Source: Actinophytocola gossypii (lineage in GTDB: Bacteria; Actinomycetota; Actinomycetes; Mycobacteriales; Pseudonocardiaceae). Taken from it: 64,000 bases of DNA. The stretch covers positions 106,631-170,630 of the forward strand of contig NZ_JAFFZE010000011.1 of NCBI RefSeq assembly GCF_025165815.1, in the 5' to 3' direction. A program made the translations under genes and the position numbers. A model generated the notes under the pieces. That model was not told the DNA's origin and searched no databases. It saw only the letters and a program-made list of their open reading frames with translations. Of the stretch, positions 26,315 to 36,000 are shown in pieces (position 1 is the first letter of the stretch; each line of letters begins with the position of its first letter).

Positions 26315-27166
26315 ATGCCTTCTTCCCGGCGGCCTCGTGCCGCCCATCTCCGCCCGTCCTCATCCGGGGTGCACCTGCTGTCCGGCCGGGTGGCCGACCG
26401 GCTCGTCCGCGACGCCGGACTCGGCCGGGACGACCTGGTGATCGACTTCGGTGCCGGCCCCGGGTCCATCACCGCCCCGCTGGCCGGCACCGGCTCGCGC
26501 GTGCTCGCCGTGGAGCGGGACGAGGCGTTCGTGCGCGCCCTGCGCCGACGCTTCGCCGACCAGCCGAGAGTGCGCGTGGTGCACGACGACCTGCGACGGG
26601 TCCGGTTGCCCGGGCGGGACTTCGCCGTGGTGGCGAGCATCCCGTTCGCCGTGACGACCCCGCTGCTGCGCCGGCTGCTCACCCCCGTGCCGAGCCGGCT
26701 CGCACGAGCCGACGTGGTGGTCGAGTGGGGCCTCGCCCGCCGGCTGACCGCCGCGCGGCCGAGGGACCTGGAGGCGGCGTGGTGGGCCGCGCGGTTCGAC
26801 CTGCGGCTGGTGCGGCGGATCCCGGCGTCGTGTTTCACCCCGGCGCCCGGGGTGGACGCCGCGCACCTGTCGATCCGGCGCTCCCCTGTGGACAGGCGGA
26901 CCCAGGCGGTCCTGTGGACGCTGCTGGGTGCGGTGTACCGGCGGCCGGACACGCCGGCCCGGCACGTGCTCGGCGACCTGGTCGCCCACCGGCTCGCGCA
27001 CCGCGTGCTGCGCGCGCACGGCACCGACCCGGCCACGCCGGCCGGCGAGGTCCGGATCGGACACTGGACCGCGGTGGCGACCACTCTCGCCGGCGACCGT
27101 GCGGTCAGCCCGCCGCCGCTGCCCCGCGCGCTAGGTTCGGGGCATGGGCGAGTTCGAGATCGATGA
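26315..27166 (+). CDS. Erm-like 23S rRNA adenine N6-methyltransferase
   Basis: A 283-residue methyltransferase of the Erm/KsgA family. Erm enzymes methylate A2058 of 23S rRNA and give macrolide, lincosamide and streptogramin B resistance. SAM motif I is VIDFGAGPGSITAPL (42-56), the acidic residue is in VLAVERDE (E68), and the catalytic motif IV is SIPF (108-111) where most members have NIPF or NIPY. The N-terminus SSSGVHLLSGRVADRLV corresponds to the usual SQNFL block. Length and order favour Erm rather than KsgA. A leader peptide and hairpins upstream suggest inducible expression. The GNAT gene overlaps its end by 23 bases. Confidence 0.85.
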   Translation: MPSSRRPRAAHLRPSSSGVHLLSGRVADRLVRDAGLGRDDLVIDFGAGPGSITAPLAGTGSRVLAVERDEAFVRALRRRFADQPRVRVVHDDLRRVRLPGRDFAVVASIPFAVTTPLLRRLLTPVPSRLARADVVVEWGLARRLTAARPRDLEAAWWAARFDLRLVRRIPASCFTPAPGVDAAHLSIRRSPVDRRTQAVLWTLLGAVYRRPDTPARHVLGDLVAHRLAHRVLRAHGTDPATPAGEVRIGHWTAVATTLAGDRAVSPPPLPRALGSGHGRVRDR

Positions 27167-27566
27167 CGACCGGCGCCGGGTCGACCGGGACGTGCTGTGG
27201 GAGTTCATGTCCACTCAGGCCTACTGGGGCAGGTTCCGCGACCGCGCGATGGTGGAGCGGCAGCTGGACGGCGCGTGGCGGATCGTCGCGGCCTACCGCA
27301 CGGACGACGGCGCCATGCTCGGGTTCGCGCGGGCCTTCTCCGACGGGGAGGCCGCGGCGTACCTGGCCGACGTGTTCGTGGTCGAGGAGGCACGGGGCAA
27401 CGGTGTCGGCAAGGCGCTGGTGCGCGCGATGATCGAGGACGGGCCGGGCCGGCACTTCCGGTGGATGCTGCATACCGCCGACGCGCACGAGCTGTACCGC
27501 GGGTTCGGGTTCGCCGAGCCGGACGCCACGTACATGGAACGCCGCCGGCCGGTCACCGGGTCGTGA
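27144..27566 (+). CDS. GNAT family N-acetyltransferase
   Basis: A 140-residue GNAT enzyme. The acetyl-CoA binding loop RGNGVGKALV (84-93) follows the strand YLADVFVVEEA, and the C-terminus ELYRGFGF is the usual motif B. The substrate is unknown; close relatives are annotated as aminoglycoside- or amino-acid-type acetyltransferases without proof. ATG 27144 lies inside the end of the erm-like gene; TAGGTT at 27132-27137 is 6 bases upstream, so it may have its own leaderless promoter as well as read-through. Its end overlaps the convergent LysR gene by 14 bases. Confidence 0.85.
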   Translation: MGEFEIDDDRRRVDRDVLWEFMSTQAYWGRFRDRAMVERQLDGAWRIVAAYRTDDGAMLGFARAFSDGEAAAYLADVFVVEEARGNGVGKALVRAMIEDGPGRHFRWMLHTADAHELYRGFGFAEPDATYMERRRPVTGS

Positions 27567-28473
27567 GCGCGGCCAGCTCGCGGCGCAGCTCGGTGGCGCT
27601 CGCGGCGAGGTGGTCGAGGAAGCGGGCCGGGGCGGGCGGCACCCGCTCGGCGGTCGCCGCGTACACCCGGCGCGGGGTCAGCTCCTCGGCGCGCAGGCGT
27701 TTCACCAGGACGTCCTGGCGCAGCGCGGTCGCGGCGAGGCCGGGCACGAGGGTGACGCCGAGGCCGGCGGCGACCAGGCCCTGCTTGGCGGTCCACTCGC
27801 CGACGACGTAGCGGACCGCCGGGCGGAACCCGGATCGCAGGCACGCACCGATCAGGGTGTCCTCGACCGCGGTGGAGCCGGCGATCCAGCTCTCCTCGGC
27901 CAGTTCGGTGAGCCGGATCGTGTGCCGCGCGGCGAGCCGGTGCCCGGTGGGCAGCGCGACCAGCGGCGGGTCGTCGAGCAGGTGGCGCAGCGCCAGTCCG
28001 TCAGGCGGGTTCGCGGTCTGGCCGGTCGGAACGGACAGCACCGCCACGTCCAGCTCGCCCGCGCGCAGCCGGGCCTCCTGGGTCGCGGACAGCCCGTCGG
28101 ACAGGGACAGCTCGACCCTCGGGTGCGCGGCCCGGAACGCCGCCATCGCGCGTGGGACCAGAACCGCCTCGGCGGTGGCGAACGCGCCGATCCGCAGCCG
28201 GCCGCTGTCGACCTCGCGCAGCGCGGCGAGGTCCCGGCGGGCGGCGTCGAGCCGGTCGAGCACGGCGTCGGCGTGCCCGAGCAGGCAGCGGCCCTCGTCG
28301 GTGAGGCGAACGCCGCGCGGCACCCGGTCGAACAGGGTCGCGGCCACGTCCTCCTCCAGCGCGGCGATCTGCCGGGACACCGCGGACTGGGTGTAGCGCA
28401 GCGCGGCGGCGGCCGCGGTGAACGAGCCGCGCAGCGCCACCTCGCGGAACACGGTCAGGTGCGCGACGTCCAC
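27553..28473 (-). CDS. LysR family regulator
   Basis: A 306-residue LysR-type regulator. The N-terminal winged helix is VAHLTVFREVALRGSFTAAAAALRYTQSAVSRQIAALE, followed by the effector-binding domain beginning GRLRIGAFATAEAVL. GTG 28473 has AAGGAG 6 bases upstream and fits family starts. It is divergent from the dehydrogenase/RidA pair, with an inverted repeat (28505-28528) in the shared promoter, so it likely activates that pair in response to a small molecule. Confidence 0.9.
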   Translation of the reverse strand: MDVAHLTVFREVALRGSFTAAAAALRYTQSAVSRQIAALEEDVAATLFDRVPRGVRLTDEGRCLLGHADAVLDRLDAARRDLAALREVDSGRLRIGAFATAEAVLVPRAMAAFRAAHPRVELSLSDGLSATQEARLRAGELDVAVLSVPTGQTANPPDGLALRHLLDDPPLVALPTGHRLAARHTIRLTELAEESWIAGSTAVEDTLIGACLRSGFRPAVRYVVGEWTAKQGLVAAGLGVTLVPGLAATALRQDVLVKRLRAEELTPRRVYAATAERVPPAPARFLDHLAASATELRRELAALTTR

Positions 28474-28504
28474 AACGGACTCCTTCCGGGAACGCATGGG
28501 AGCC

Positions 28505-28528
28505 ATGCGAGACATTCGCTTGTCGCAT
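28505..28528. promoter_or_regulatory. LysR-type inverted repeat between lysR and dehydrogenase
   Basis: ATGCGA-N12-TCGCAT forms perfect 6-base arms (28505-28510 and 28523-28528) in the 82-base divergent promoter, and an inner GCGA/TCGC pair is also present. The right arm ends 14 bases before the -10-like TAGCGT (28543-28548) of the dehydrogenase gene, the usual place for a LysR activator site. Binding by the adjacent LysR is inferred. Confidence 0.55.
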
Positions 28529-28555
28529 GTCCTGGTCGAGCCTAGCGTCGCGGGC

Positions 28556-29341
28556 ATGTCCACCGTCGCGTTTCTCGGCCTCGGCCACATGGGCAGCCGG
28601 ATGGCCGCCCGGCTGGTCGCCGCCGGCCACGAGGTCACCACCTGGAACCGAACCCCGAGGCGGCTCGCCGGCGCGCGGGCCGCCACCACCCCGGCCGACG
28701 CGGTCGCCGGCGCGGAGTTCGTGCTGACCATGCTCACCGGCCCCGAAGCCGTCGAGGCGGTGCTGTTCGGGGACGACGGCGCCGCGCCGGCGATGACACC
28801 GCACGCGGTGCTCGTCGAGCTGTCCACGATCGGCCCGCGCGCGGTCGCCGCGATCGCGGCCCGGTTGCCGTGCCCGGTGGTGGACGCACCGGTCGGCGGC
28901 AGTATCGACCGGGCCGAGGCCGGCGAGCTGATCGTCCTCGCCGGCGGCGCGGAGTCCGATGTGGACCGGGTGGCGCCGGTGCTCGCGGCTCTCGGCGACG
29001 TGCGGCGCACCGGCGGGTCCGGCAGCGCGGCCGCCGCCAAGCTCGTGCTGAACGCCGCCATGGTCGGCGGGCTCGCACTGCTCGGCGAGGTCCGCGAGCT
29101 GGCCGCCGCGCTCGGCGTCGACCCGGAGCCGCTGCTCGGCACCGGCCCGCTCGCGATGGTGGCCGCCCGGGCCGGCGCGACCGGCGTCCACTTCGGCACC
29201 GAACTGGCCGTGAAGGACCTGGACCTGGCGATCCGTCACGGCGACCGCCTGCCGCTGCTGGCCGCCGCACGCGACCGAGCCGACACCCAGCCGACCGGCC
29301 AGGACGCCGGCGCGCTGGCCGACCCGAGGAGCACCCGATGA
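28556..29341 (+). CDS. NAD(P)-dependent dehydrogenase, 3-hydroxyisobutyrate type
   Basis: A 261-residue protein of the 6-phosphogluconate/3-hydroxyisobutyrate dehydrogenase superfamily (beta-hydroxyacid dehydrogenases). It shows the NAD(P) motif GLGHMG (8-13), the substrate motif DAPVGGSIDRAEAG and the catalytic lysine in AAAKLVLN (K162). Imine reductases belong to the same family, so the substrate cannot be fixed. ATG 28556 has TAGCGT 7 bases upstream, a probable leaderless start. At 261 residues it is shorter than the usual 290-300, ending soon after the C-terminal helices. The stop overlaps the ridA-like ATG (ATGA). Confidence 0.85.
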   Translation: MSTVAFLGLGHMGSRMAARLVAAGHEVTTWNRTPRRLAGARAATTPADAVAGAEFVLTMLTGPEAVEAVLFGDDGAAPAMTPHAVLVELSTIGPRAVAAIAARLPCPVVDAPVGGSIDRAEAGELIVLAGGAESDVDRVAPVLAALGDVRRTGGSGSAAAAKLVLNAAMVGGLALLGEVRELAAALGVDPEPLLGTGPLAMVAARAGATGVHFGTELAVKDLDLAIRHGDRLPLLAAARDRADTQPTGQDAGALADPRSTR

Positions 29342-29754
29342 CCACGTTCCACAATCCCCCGATCGCGCCGCCGCCGGCCGCCGCGTACTCCCAGCTCGCC
29401 GAGGTCGACCTGGGCGGGTGCCGGCTGCTGGTGCTGTCCGGGCAGGCCGCCCTCGCCGCCGACGGCACCGTGGTCGGCGGGGACGACATGGCGGCCCAGA
29501 CCCGGTTCACCTTCGACGCCATCGGCGCGCTGCTCGCCGACCGGGGCGCCACGTTCGCCGACGTGGTCAACATCCGCAGCTACCTGACCGACCTGGACCG
29601 GCTGGCCGAGTACGGCGCCACCCGCCTGACCTACCTCGGCGACGCGCGACCGACCAGCACCACCGTCGAGGTGTCCCGGCTGTTCCGCCCCGGCCTGCTG
29701 CTGGAGGTCGACGTCACGGCCGTGCTGGGGTCACCGGCTCCAGGAACGGCGTGA
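29338..29754 (+). CDS. RidA family protein
   Basis: A 138-residue member of the RidA/YjgF/UK114 family of enamine/imine deaminases that hydrolyse reactive 2-aminoacrylate-type intermediates. It has VLSGQAALAADG, TFADVVNIRSYLTD (with the conserved Arg) and TTVEVSRLFRPGLLLEVDVTAVL. ATG 29338 overlaps the stop codon of the dehydrogenase, so the pair is translationally coupled and probably serves one pathway that forms an imine or enamine. Its last 41 bases overlap the convergent PH-domain gene. Confidence 0.88.
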   Translation: MTTFHNPPIAPPPAAAYSQLAEVDLGGCRLLVLSGQAALAADGTVVGGDDMAAQTRFTFDAIGALLADRGATFADVVNIRSYLTDLDRLAEYGATRLTYLGDARPTSTTVEVSRLFRPGLLLEVDVTAVLGSPAPGTA

Positions 29755-31327
29755 GCAGGCCGGGCACCGCCTCCTCCGCGAGTCGCAGCCCCTCCTGCTC
29801 GCCGACGTCGCGCACGAAGAACCGGCCGTCGTTGGCCGCGGTCGTCGCGGCGATCGTGACCAGCCCGGACCGGCGCTGGAACGGCGAGCGGCGCACGTTC
29901 CACCCGATGATCCCGCCCCGGAGCAGGGCGACGGTGTGCCGGCTGCCGGCACCGTAGCGGGTGACCAGGTAGTCACCGGACAGGCCGTGGCCGAGGTTGC
30001 GGTAGTCGTCGAGCGCCAGCGCGATCGCCACCGGGGTCAGCACGAGCGCGGCGATCCACGCCAGGTGCAGCAGCACGGTGGTGAGCAGCAGGCCCAGCAC
30101 CGCGAGCACGGCCGCGATCCCGAGCGCCGCGTACAGCGCCCAGGCGATCCGCCGGTTCCGCGCGGCCGTCGGGTGCGGCCGGATGTCCACGCCGGCCAGC
30201 GGGTCGGCCCGCAGCACGTCGACCGCGACGCGGCGGGCCAGCGCGATCGGCGCGGCCGGCATCAGGGTCTTGGGGTCGGTGTTGTCCTTGTCCGACCGGA
30301 CCTTGAGGCCGGTGGCGACCACGTCGACCCGGGCGGCGCCGACCAGCCGGGCGCCCAGCGGCTCGAACACGTCCACCCCGCGCAGCCGACGCTGCTCCAG
30401 CGACAGCGAGCGGGTGGTGAACAGGCCGCGGCGGACCAGCAGGGTGCCGTTCTCCCGGGTCAGCCGGTAGCGCCACCACATCTCGACGAACAGGCCGAGC
30501 GACCCGACGACGCCGATCAGCACGCCGATGGCGACCAGCACGAGCACCAGCACCACGATCGAGGTGTTCGCGAACAGGTCCCCGACGTACTGGATCACCG
30601 AGTTCTGCACGCCGATCCAGTCCGACACCTGCATCACCGCGCCGAACGCGGCGGTGCCGAGGATCGGTGTGGTCACCCCGATCGGCGCGTACCGGATCCA
30701 CGACCAGTCCAGCGTGGCGAGCGCCGGCCCGGTGTCCGGCTCGGTGGTCTCTCCGGCGGCGGGGGCGCGTTCGAGCAGTACCCGGCGCAGTTCCTCGGCC
30801 CGTGCGCGGCGCACCGGGTCCAGGGTGAGGTGGCTCTGCTGGCCGGTCACCTGCTGGCCGGTGCCGATCTTGACCTTGGTCAGCCCGAACATCCGCAGCA
30901 GCGGGTTGGCCACCAGGTCGACCGTGCGCACCCGGTCCCTCGGGATCGACCGCAGCGTGTGCAGCACCCAGGCGTAGCGCAGTTCCACCCGCTCGTCGGT
31001 GATCCGGTAGCGGGTGTGCCGCCAGCGCATCCAGTCGGCGACCGTGGCGAGCACGGTCAGCAGCACCACGCCGCCCCCGGAGATCAGCAGCACCGGTACG
31101 GGCGAGGTGCCGCCCCGCACGAACCCCGCGACGAACGGAACGGCGACCCCCGCCCCGAACCCGGCCACGGTGATCGCCGACGCCCACACCGTGTGCCGGT
31201 CCAGCTGCTCCCACCGTCCCGCCTCCCCGGATTTTCTACTTGTGGTCGCGGGGGACGGGACTGGTGCGGTTCCCCTCGGGTGCGGTTGGGAGCGGGGCGG
31301 TTCGGAGTGCGGCACAGGGGGTGTCAC
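29714..31327 (-). CDS. Membrane protein with two PH (bPH2/YdbT) domains
   Basis: A 537-residue polytopic protein of the YdbT type. Paired hydrophobic segments lie near 45-95, 225-290 and 415-460, each followed by a bacterial PH domain (RYRITDERVELRYAWV; WWRYRLTRENGTLLVRRGLF; a third, more degenerate copy YLVTRYGAGSRHTVALL). YdbS/YdbT homologues in Bacillus subtilis protect against antimicrobial peptides by an unknown route. GTG 31327 overlaps the stop codon of the smaller PH protein upstream (GTGA), so the two are coupled. The N-terminus is Pro/Ser rich. Confidence 0.85.
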   Translation of the reverse strand: MTPPVPHSEPPRSQPHPRGTAPVPSPATTSRKSGEAGRWEQLDRHTVWASAITVAGFGAGVAVPFVAGFVRGGTSPVPVLLISGGGVVLLTVLATVADWMRWRHTRYRITDERVELRYAWVLHTLRSIPRDRVRTVDLVANPLLRMFGLTKVKIGTGQQVTGQQSHLTLDPVRRARAEELRRVLLERAPAAGETTEPDTGPALATLDWSWIRYAPIGVTTPILGTAAFGAVMQVSDWIGVQNSVIQYVGDLFANTSIVVLVLVLVAIGVLIGVVGSLGLFVEMWWRYRLTRENGTLLVRRGLFTTRSLSLEQRRLRGVDVFEPLGARLVGAARVDVVATGLKVRSDKDNTDPKTLMPAAPIALARRVAVDVLRADPLAGVDIRPHPTAARNRRIAWALYAALGIAAVLAVLGLLLTTVLLHLAWIAALVLTPVAIALALDDYRNLGHGLSGDYLVTRYGAGSRHTVALLRGGIIGWNVRRSPFQRRSGLVTIAATTAANDGRFFVRDVGEQEGLRLAEEAVPGLLTPFLEPVTPARP

Positions 31328-31818
31328 GTCGCGTCTCCGCGGTTGCTCCGGGTGGTCTCGGTCAGCCGCTCGACCAGTTCGGCGGCCAGCTCGTGGTCCA
31401 GGCCCTGGATCTTGAGCGGGCCGGCCGCCGACGCCGTGGTGACCGTGACGCTGGAGAGCCGGAACAGCTGCTCCAGCGGCCCGCGCGCGGTGTCCACGGT
31501 CTGGATCCGCGACATCGGCGCGATCCGCCACTCCTGCCACAGCCAGCCGGACCTGGTGTAGACGGCGTCCTCGGTGACCTCCCAGCGGTGCACCCGGTAC
31601 CGCCAGAACGGCACCGCGATCCCGTACGGCACCCCGACGGCCAGGACGATCCCCATCGCCAGCAGCAGCCACGGCCGCGCCGGCCCGATCAGCAGCGCCA
31701 GCACGGCCAGGACCACCGCCGGCACCGCGACGGTCGCCAGCTCGTTGGTGAGCCAGTACGTGACCGCGCGCCGCTCCACCCGGTTGCGTGGCGGCCGAAG
31801 CCGAACCACCTCGTTCAC
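31324..31818 (-). CDS. PH domain membrane protein, YdbS type
   Basis: A 164-residue protein with two membrane helices (about 28-70) and one PH domain beginning RYRVHRWEVTEDAVYTRSGWLWQEWRIAP. Together with the larger downstream gene it forms the YdbS-YdbT pair known from Firmicutes and actinobacteria. GTG 31818 is chosen because GGGGAGGA lies 5-6 bases upstream; the frame is open to 31848. It is divergent from the secreted BNR protein. Confidence 0.85.
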   Translation of the reverse strand: MNEVVRLRPPRNRVERRAVTYWLTNELATVAVPAVVLAVLALLIGPARPWLLLAMGIVLAVGVPYGIAVPFWRYRVHRWEVTEDAVYTRSGWLWQEWRIAPMSRIQTVDTARGPLEQLFRLSSVTVTTASAAGPLKIQGLDHELAAELVERLTETTRSNRGDAT

Positions 31819-31941
31819 TTGTCCTCCCCGAACGTGAATGGCTGACACGCTACGGACGGGCCGTGTGCCCCCGCGTCGCCCGGAAGAACGATCCCACTGG
31901 TCATTCCCTCGGTTGACCCCACTCGGCTATCTTCCCGACCC

Positions 31942-32988
31942 ATGAGCCGCGCCGTGACCGTCGTCCTGCTGATCCTCGCCGCGCTGGTCGTGCCGACCGG
32001 CACCGCCGCGGCCGACCCGCTGTCCTGGCGGCTGACCGAGACCGGTACCGACGCGCAGCTGCGCGGGCTGTCGGCGGTGAGCCGGCACGTGGCGTGGGCC
32101 AGCGGCTCGGGCGGCACGGTGCTGCGCACGGTCGACGGCGGCCGCACCTGGACCGACGTCGGCCCGCCCGGCGCCGACGCCCTCGACTTCCGCGACATCG
32201 AGGCGTTCGACGCGCGGACCGCGGTGGCGCTGTCGATCGGCACCGGCGCGTCGTCCCGGGTCTACCGCACCACCGACGGCGGCGCCACCTGGACCGAGAC
32301 GTTCCGCAACACCGAGGAGGCCGCGTTCTACAACTGCGCGGCGTTCTTCGACCGGCGGCACGGGCTGGTCGTCGGCGACCCGGTGGACGGGGAGTTCCGG
32401 GTGCTGTCCACATCGGACGGCGGGCGGTCCTGGCGGATGGTGCCGGGGGACGGCATCCCGGACGCGCTGCCCGGCGAGTACCAGTTCTCCGCGAGCGGCC
32501 AGTGCGTCACGGTGGCCGGCCGCGAGCACGCCTGGATCGCCACCGGCGGCTCGGACGCCGCGCGGGTGCTGCACTCCGCCGACCGGGGCCGCACCTGGAC
32601 CGCGAGCGACACCCCGCTGGCGAGTGGGGAGAGCGCGGGCGTGTTCGCGGTCGCGTTCCGCGACCCACGGCAGGGCGTGGCGATCGGCGGCGACTACCTG
32701 GACCCGACCGCCGGCACGGACAACCTGGCACTGACCCGCGACGGCGGCGACACCTGGCGCGAGCCGGGGAACTCCCCCGCCGGCTACCGGTCCGCGGTCA
32801 CCTACCACCCGTTCCTGCCCTCGGCGCTGATCGCGGTCGGCCCGACCGGCAGCGACCTGAGCCTGGACGGCGGCCGGCACTGGTGGCCGTTCGACGACGG
32901 CTCGTTCGACAGCGTCGACTGCGGCCGGGACGGCGCCTGCTGGGCCTCCGGCGAGCAGGGCCGGGTGGGAACCCTGCGAATCGGCTGA
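31942..32988 (+). CDS. Secreted BNR/Asp-box (YCF48-like) beta-propeller protein
   Basis: A 348-residue protein with an N-terminal signal peptide (VTVVLLILAALVVPTGTAAA, cleavage near residue 24). Six Asp-box repeats are visible: RTVDGGRTWT, RTTDGGATWT, STSDGGRSWR, HSADRGRTWT, LTRDGGDTWR and LSLDGGRHWW. This is the pattern of a six- or seven-bladed propeller of the sialidase/YCF48 type. No sialidase catalytic residues can be pointed out, so it is probably a binding or scaffold protein outside the membrane. ATG 31942 has TATCTT 8 bases upstream. Confidence 0.85.
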   Translation: MSRAVTVVLLILAALVVPTGTAAADPLSWRLTETGTDAQLRGLSAVSRHVAWASGSGGTVLRTVDGGRTWTDVGPPGADALDFRDIEAFDARTAVALSIGTGASSRVYRTTDGGATWTETFRNTEEAAFYNCAAFFDRRHGLVVGDPVDGEFRVLSTSDGGRSWRMVPGDGIPDALPGEYQFSASGQCVTVAGREHAWIATGGSDAARVLHSADRGRTWTASDTPLASGESAGVFAVAFRDPRQGVAIGGDYLDPTAGTDNLALTRDGGDTWREPGNSPAGYRSAVTYHPFLPSALIAVGPTGSDLSLDGGRHWWPFDDGSFDSVDCGRDGACWASGEQGRVGTLRIG

Positions 32989-33022
32989 TTCCGGGGCACC
33001 GGTCGCGGGCAGAATACGGCCC

Positions 33023-36000
33023 GTGATCACGGCACGCCGGCTGCTCGCCGGCATCGACGGACTCCCGTACGCGGCCCGGCAGCAGGAGCTGGCGAGCCAC
33101 GCCCGCGCGCTGGCCGGCACCGCCGAGCTGGCGGCGTTGCTCGACGACCTGCACGGCCGCGGCGGCTTCGGCCCGCGGGTGGCGCTGCACCTGGCCCAGG
33201 TCGCCGGCGACACCGGCTACGTCGCCCGCTGTCTGACCGCCGAGCAGGGTGCCGTCGTCGCCCGCGCGCTGGTTCTCGCCGTGCGGCTGGAGCTGCCGCC
33301 GGCGACGCTGGTCGAGGCGCTGCCGGGGCTGTCGACGGCGCTGCGCCGGACGCTGTACCGGGAGGTGGGCCGGCGCCGGGCGAGCGCGGTGGCCGACGCA
33401 CTGCTGCCGGCGGTGCTGGCCCGGTTCGGTGACGTCGAGGCCGCGGTGCTGCTGCCGGTGTGCGGCGCGGCCACGGTCGCCGCCCGACTGCCCGACCTGG
33501 AACACGCGGTCACCGGCTGGGGCCGGCTCGCCCAGCGGAACCCCACGCTGTTCCTGGACTGGCTCGACGACGAACTCGACCGCGCCGACCCCGCGCACCT
33601 GGTGCCGAGGGTGGCCAGGGGCATCGTCGCGTCGGCCAGGGTCGAGCCGGCGCGGGTGCTCGCGCTGCTGACCGGAGTGGCGCCGAGGACCCGGCTGCCG
33701 TCGACCTTGCGCGACGCGCTGACGCCGCTGGCCCGGCACGATCCGGCCGGAGTGCTGGCCGTGCTGCTCGACCCGCGCCGGCGGGGTGAGGTGCCCGACG
33801 GCCGCAAGCTGTGGCGGGCGGTGCTGGCACTGCCCGACGAGGACCTGGTCCGGTTCGGCCGCGCGCTCGAGCCCCACCGGTTCGCCCGGTTCCTGCGGGT
33901 GTTCCCGCCGGCGCGGCGGCCGGCGGTGTACGCGGGCGTGCTCGGCGACCGGGACCTGCCGGACTCGACGGTGCCGCTGGACGCGCTGGACCTGCTGCCG
34001 TCGGCGGCCAGGCACGCCGAGGCGGAGCGGCTGCTCGGCCGTCGCGAGGTCGCCGACGACCGGCACCTGAGGCTGGCGGTCACCGCCCGGCTGTCGTGGC
34101 CCGCGGCGCGGGAGACGCTGCGCGCGGAGACCCGGCGGCCGACCGCGGACGAGCGCGGCACGGGCTACCGGCTCCTGGTGGCCGCGGCGGCGGCGACCCG
34201 CGACCCGGAAACCGTCGGTGCCGTGCTCGGCTCGCTGGACCGGCTCGCCAACGAGCAGGACCCGGTGCGGCTGGAGGCGTTCGGCGCGCTGGCCGCGGTG
34301 CCGCCGTGGCTGTTCCGTCCCGACCAGGCACCGGACCTGCTCCGGCTGGTCACCGACGCGCTGGCGGCCAGGGACTGCTCCTGGCAGACCAGGGGCCGGG
34401 TGCGGACGCTGATCGACCGGCTCATCCGGCACGGCGCGCTGACCCGCCAGGTGGAGCTGGTCGAGGCCGGGCTGACGGCGCTCGGCCGGTTCGGCGAGGC
34501 GCACCAGTGGCTGAACCTGACCAAGCTCGACCACGAGCTGCCGCGCGGCGCCGAACACCTGGTCCTCGCGGCGCTGCGACCCCGGCTCACCGAGGACGCC
34601 CGGCACGGCCGGTTCCGGATCGCGCTGTCGCTGGCCGGCGGGCTCGGGCGGCGCGCGTGGCACCTCCCGGAGCTGCAGGAACTCGTCGGCCGCGCCAGGA
34701 AGGCCACCGACGACGTCACCGTGCGCAGGGCCATCGCCCTGTGGCTCGACCCGCCGGCGACCCGCGACGAGCGGCTGGCCGAGGTGTTCCACGACGACCG
34801 CTCCACCATCTCGCTCGACCCGGTGCGGAACGGGATCGGGCTGCGCCGCACCGACCTGGTGGACGAAGCGCTCGCCAAGCCCCTGCACGGGCGGTTCATC
34901 AAGCGCGGCATCCGGTACGTGCCGTACTTCGCCGGCTGCTTCGGCCGCTGGCTGCCCCGCCAGTGCGCGACCTACGCGGACCGGCTGGCCGCGGTCGCCG
35001 ACCGGCGCGGCGTACAGGTCTGGGAGCGGGTGCCCGCGGTCGCCCGGCTGGGCCAGGTGCCCGGCACCGCGGACCGGCTGCGCGGCTACCTCGCCGACGC
35101 GGAGGTACCCGTCGTGGAAGCGGCGCTCGGCGCGCTGGCCTGGACCGACGTGCCGGCCGAGGCACTGGCCGACCTGCTCGCGCACGCCGACACCGACCGG
35201 GCGCGGGTCGCGGTGTACGCGGCGGCCCGGTGCGCCCGGTTCGTTCCGCCGGACCGGCTCCGCACCACCCTCGCGGCCGCGCTGGACAGCCGGAAGGTGA
35301 CCTCCCGCAAGGAGGCCGTGCGGCTGCTGGCCGCCCACCACGCCCCGGACGTCGCCGGCCTGCTCACCGACGTGTGGCGGCGGCCGGACGAGCACCGCGA
35401 CGTGCGCCGCGCCGTCGTGTGGGCGACCCGCTGGTGCCTGGACGACGAACGCGCGTGGACCGTGCTGGCGGAGGCGTCCCGGGCCGCGCCCGACGTCGCG
35501 ACGTCGGTGCTCGACGTGGACCCGTACGCGATCGCCACTCGCCACCGCCCGCGCTACGCCACGCTGGTGCACGCCGTCGCCGACTCGCCGGACGCGGACA
35601 CCGCCCGCCTCGGTTTGGCCGCGCTCGCCGCGTGGGCCCGCTGGGACGACGACGGCGCCGGCCTGCTGATCGGCCGGGTCACCGACCTGACCGGCACGGC
35701 CGCCTGGCGACCGGCGCTGACCGCGCTGGTCGCCGGCTGTGTGGCCGTCGAGGACCCGGCGCCGCTGGTCACGGCCGCCACCGCGCTGCTCGCGACCCCC
35801 GAACCGCCGGTCACCCCGGACCGCGACCTGCCGGTGCGGCAACGCCTGCTGGCCGTCGCGAACGCCGTCCAGGACGGCGCGGCGACCTCCGCCGTGCTGC
35901 GGGCCGCCGCCGCGAGCCTGGCCGACGTGCTGGCCGGGGACCCGACGCTGCGCCGGCCCGCGGTGGAGCTGGCGGTGGCGGCGGTCGGCCTGGACCGGAC

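Noticed and set aside
26315..27166. KsgA (16S rRNA dimethyltransferase)
   Set aside because: The protein lacks the usual KsgA N-terminus and context, and the leader peptide and motif arrangement fit the Erm branch better. It is kept as Erm-like.
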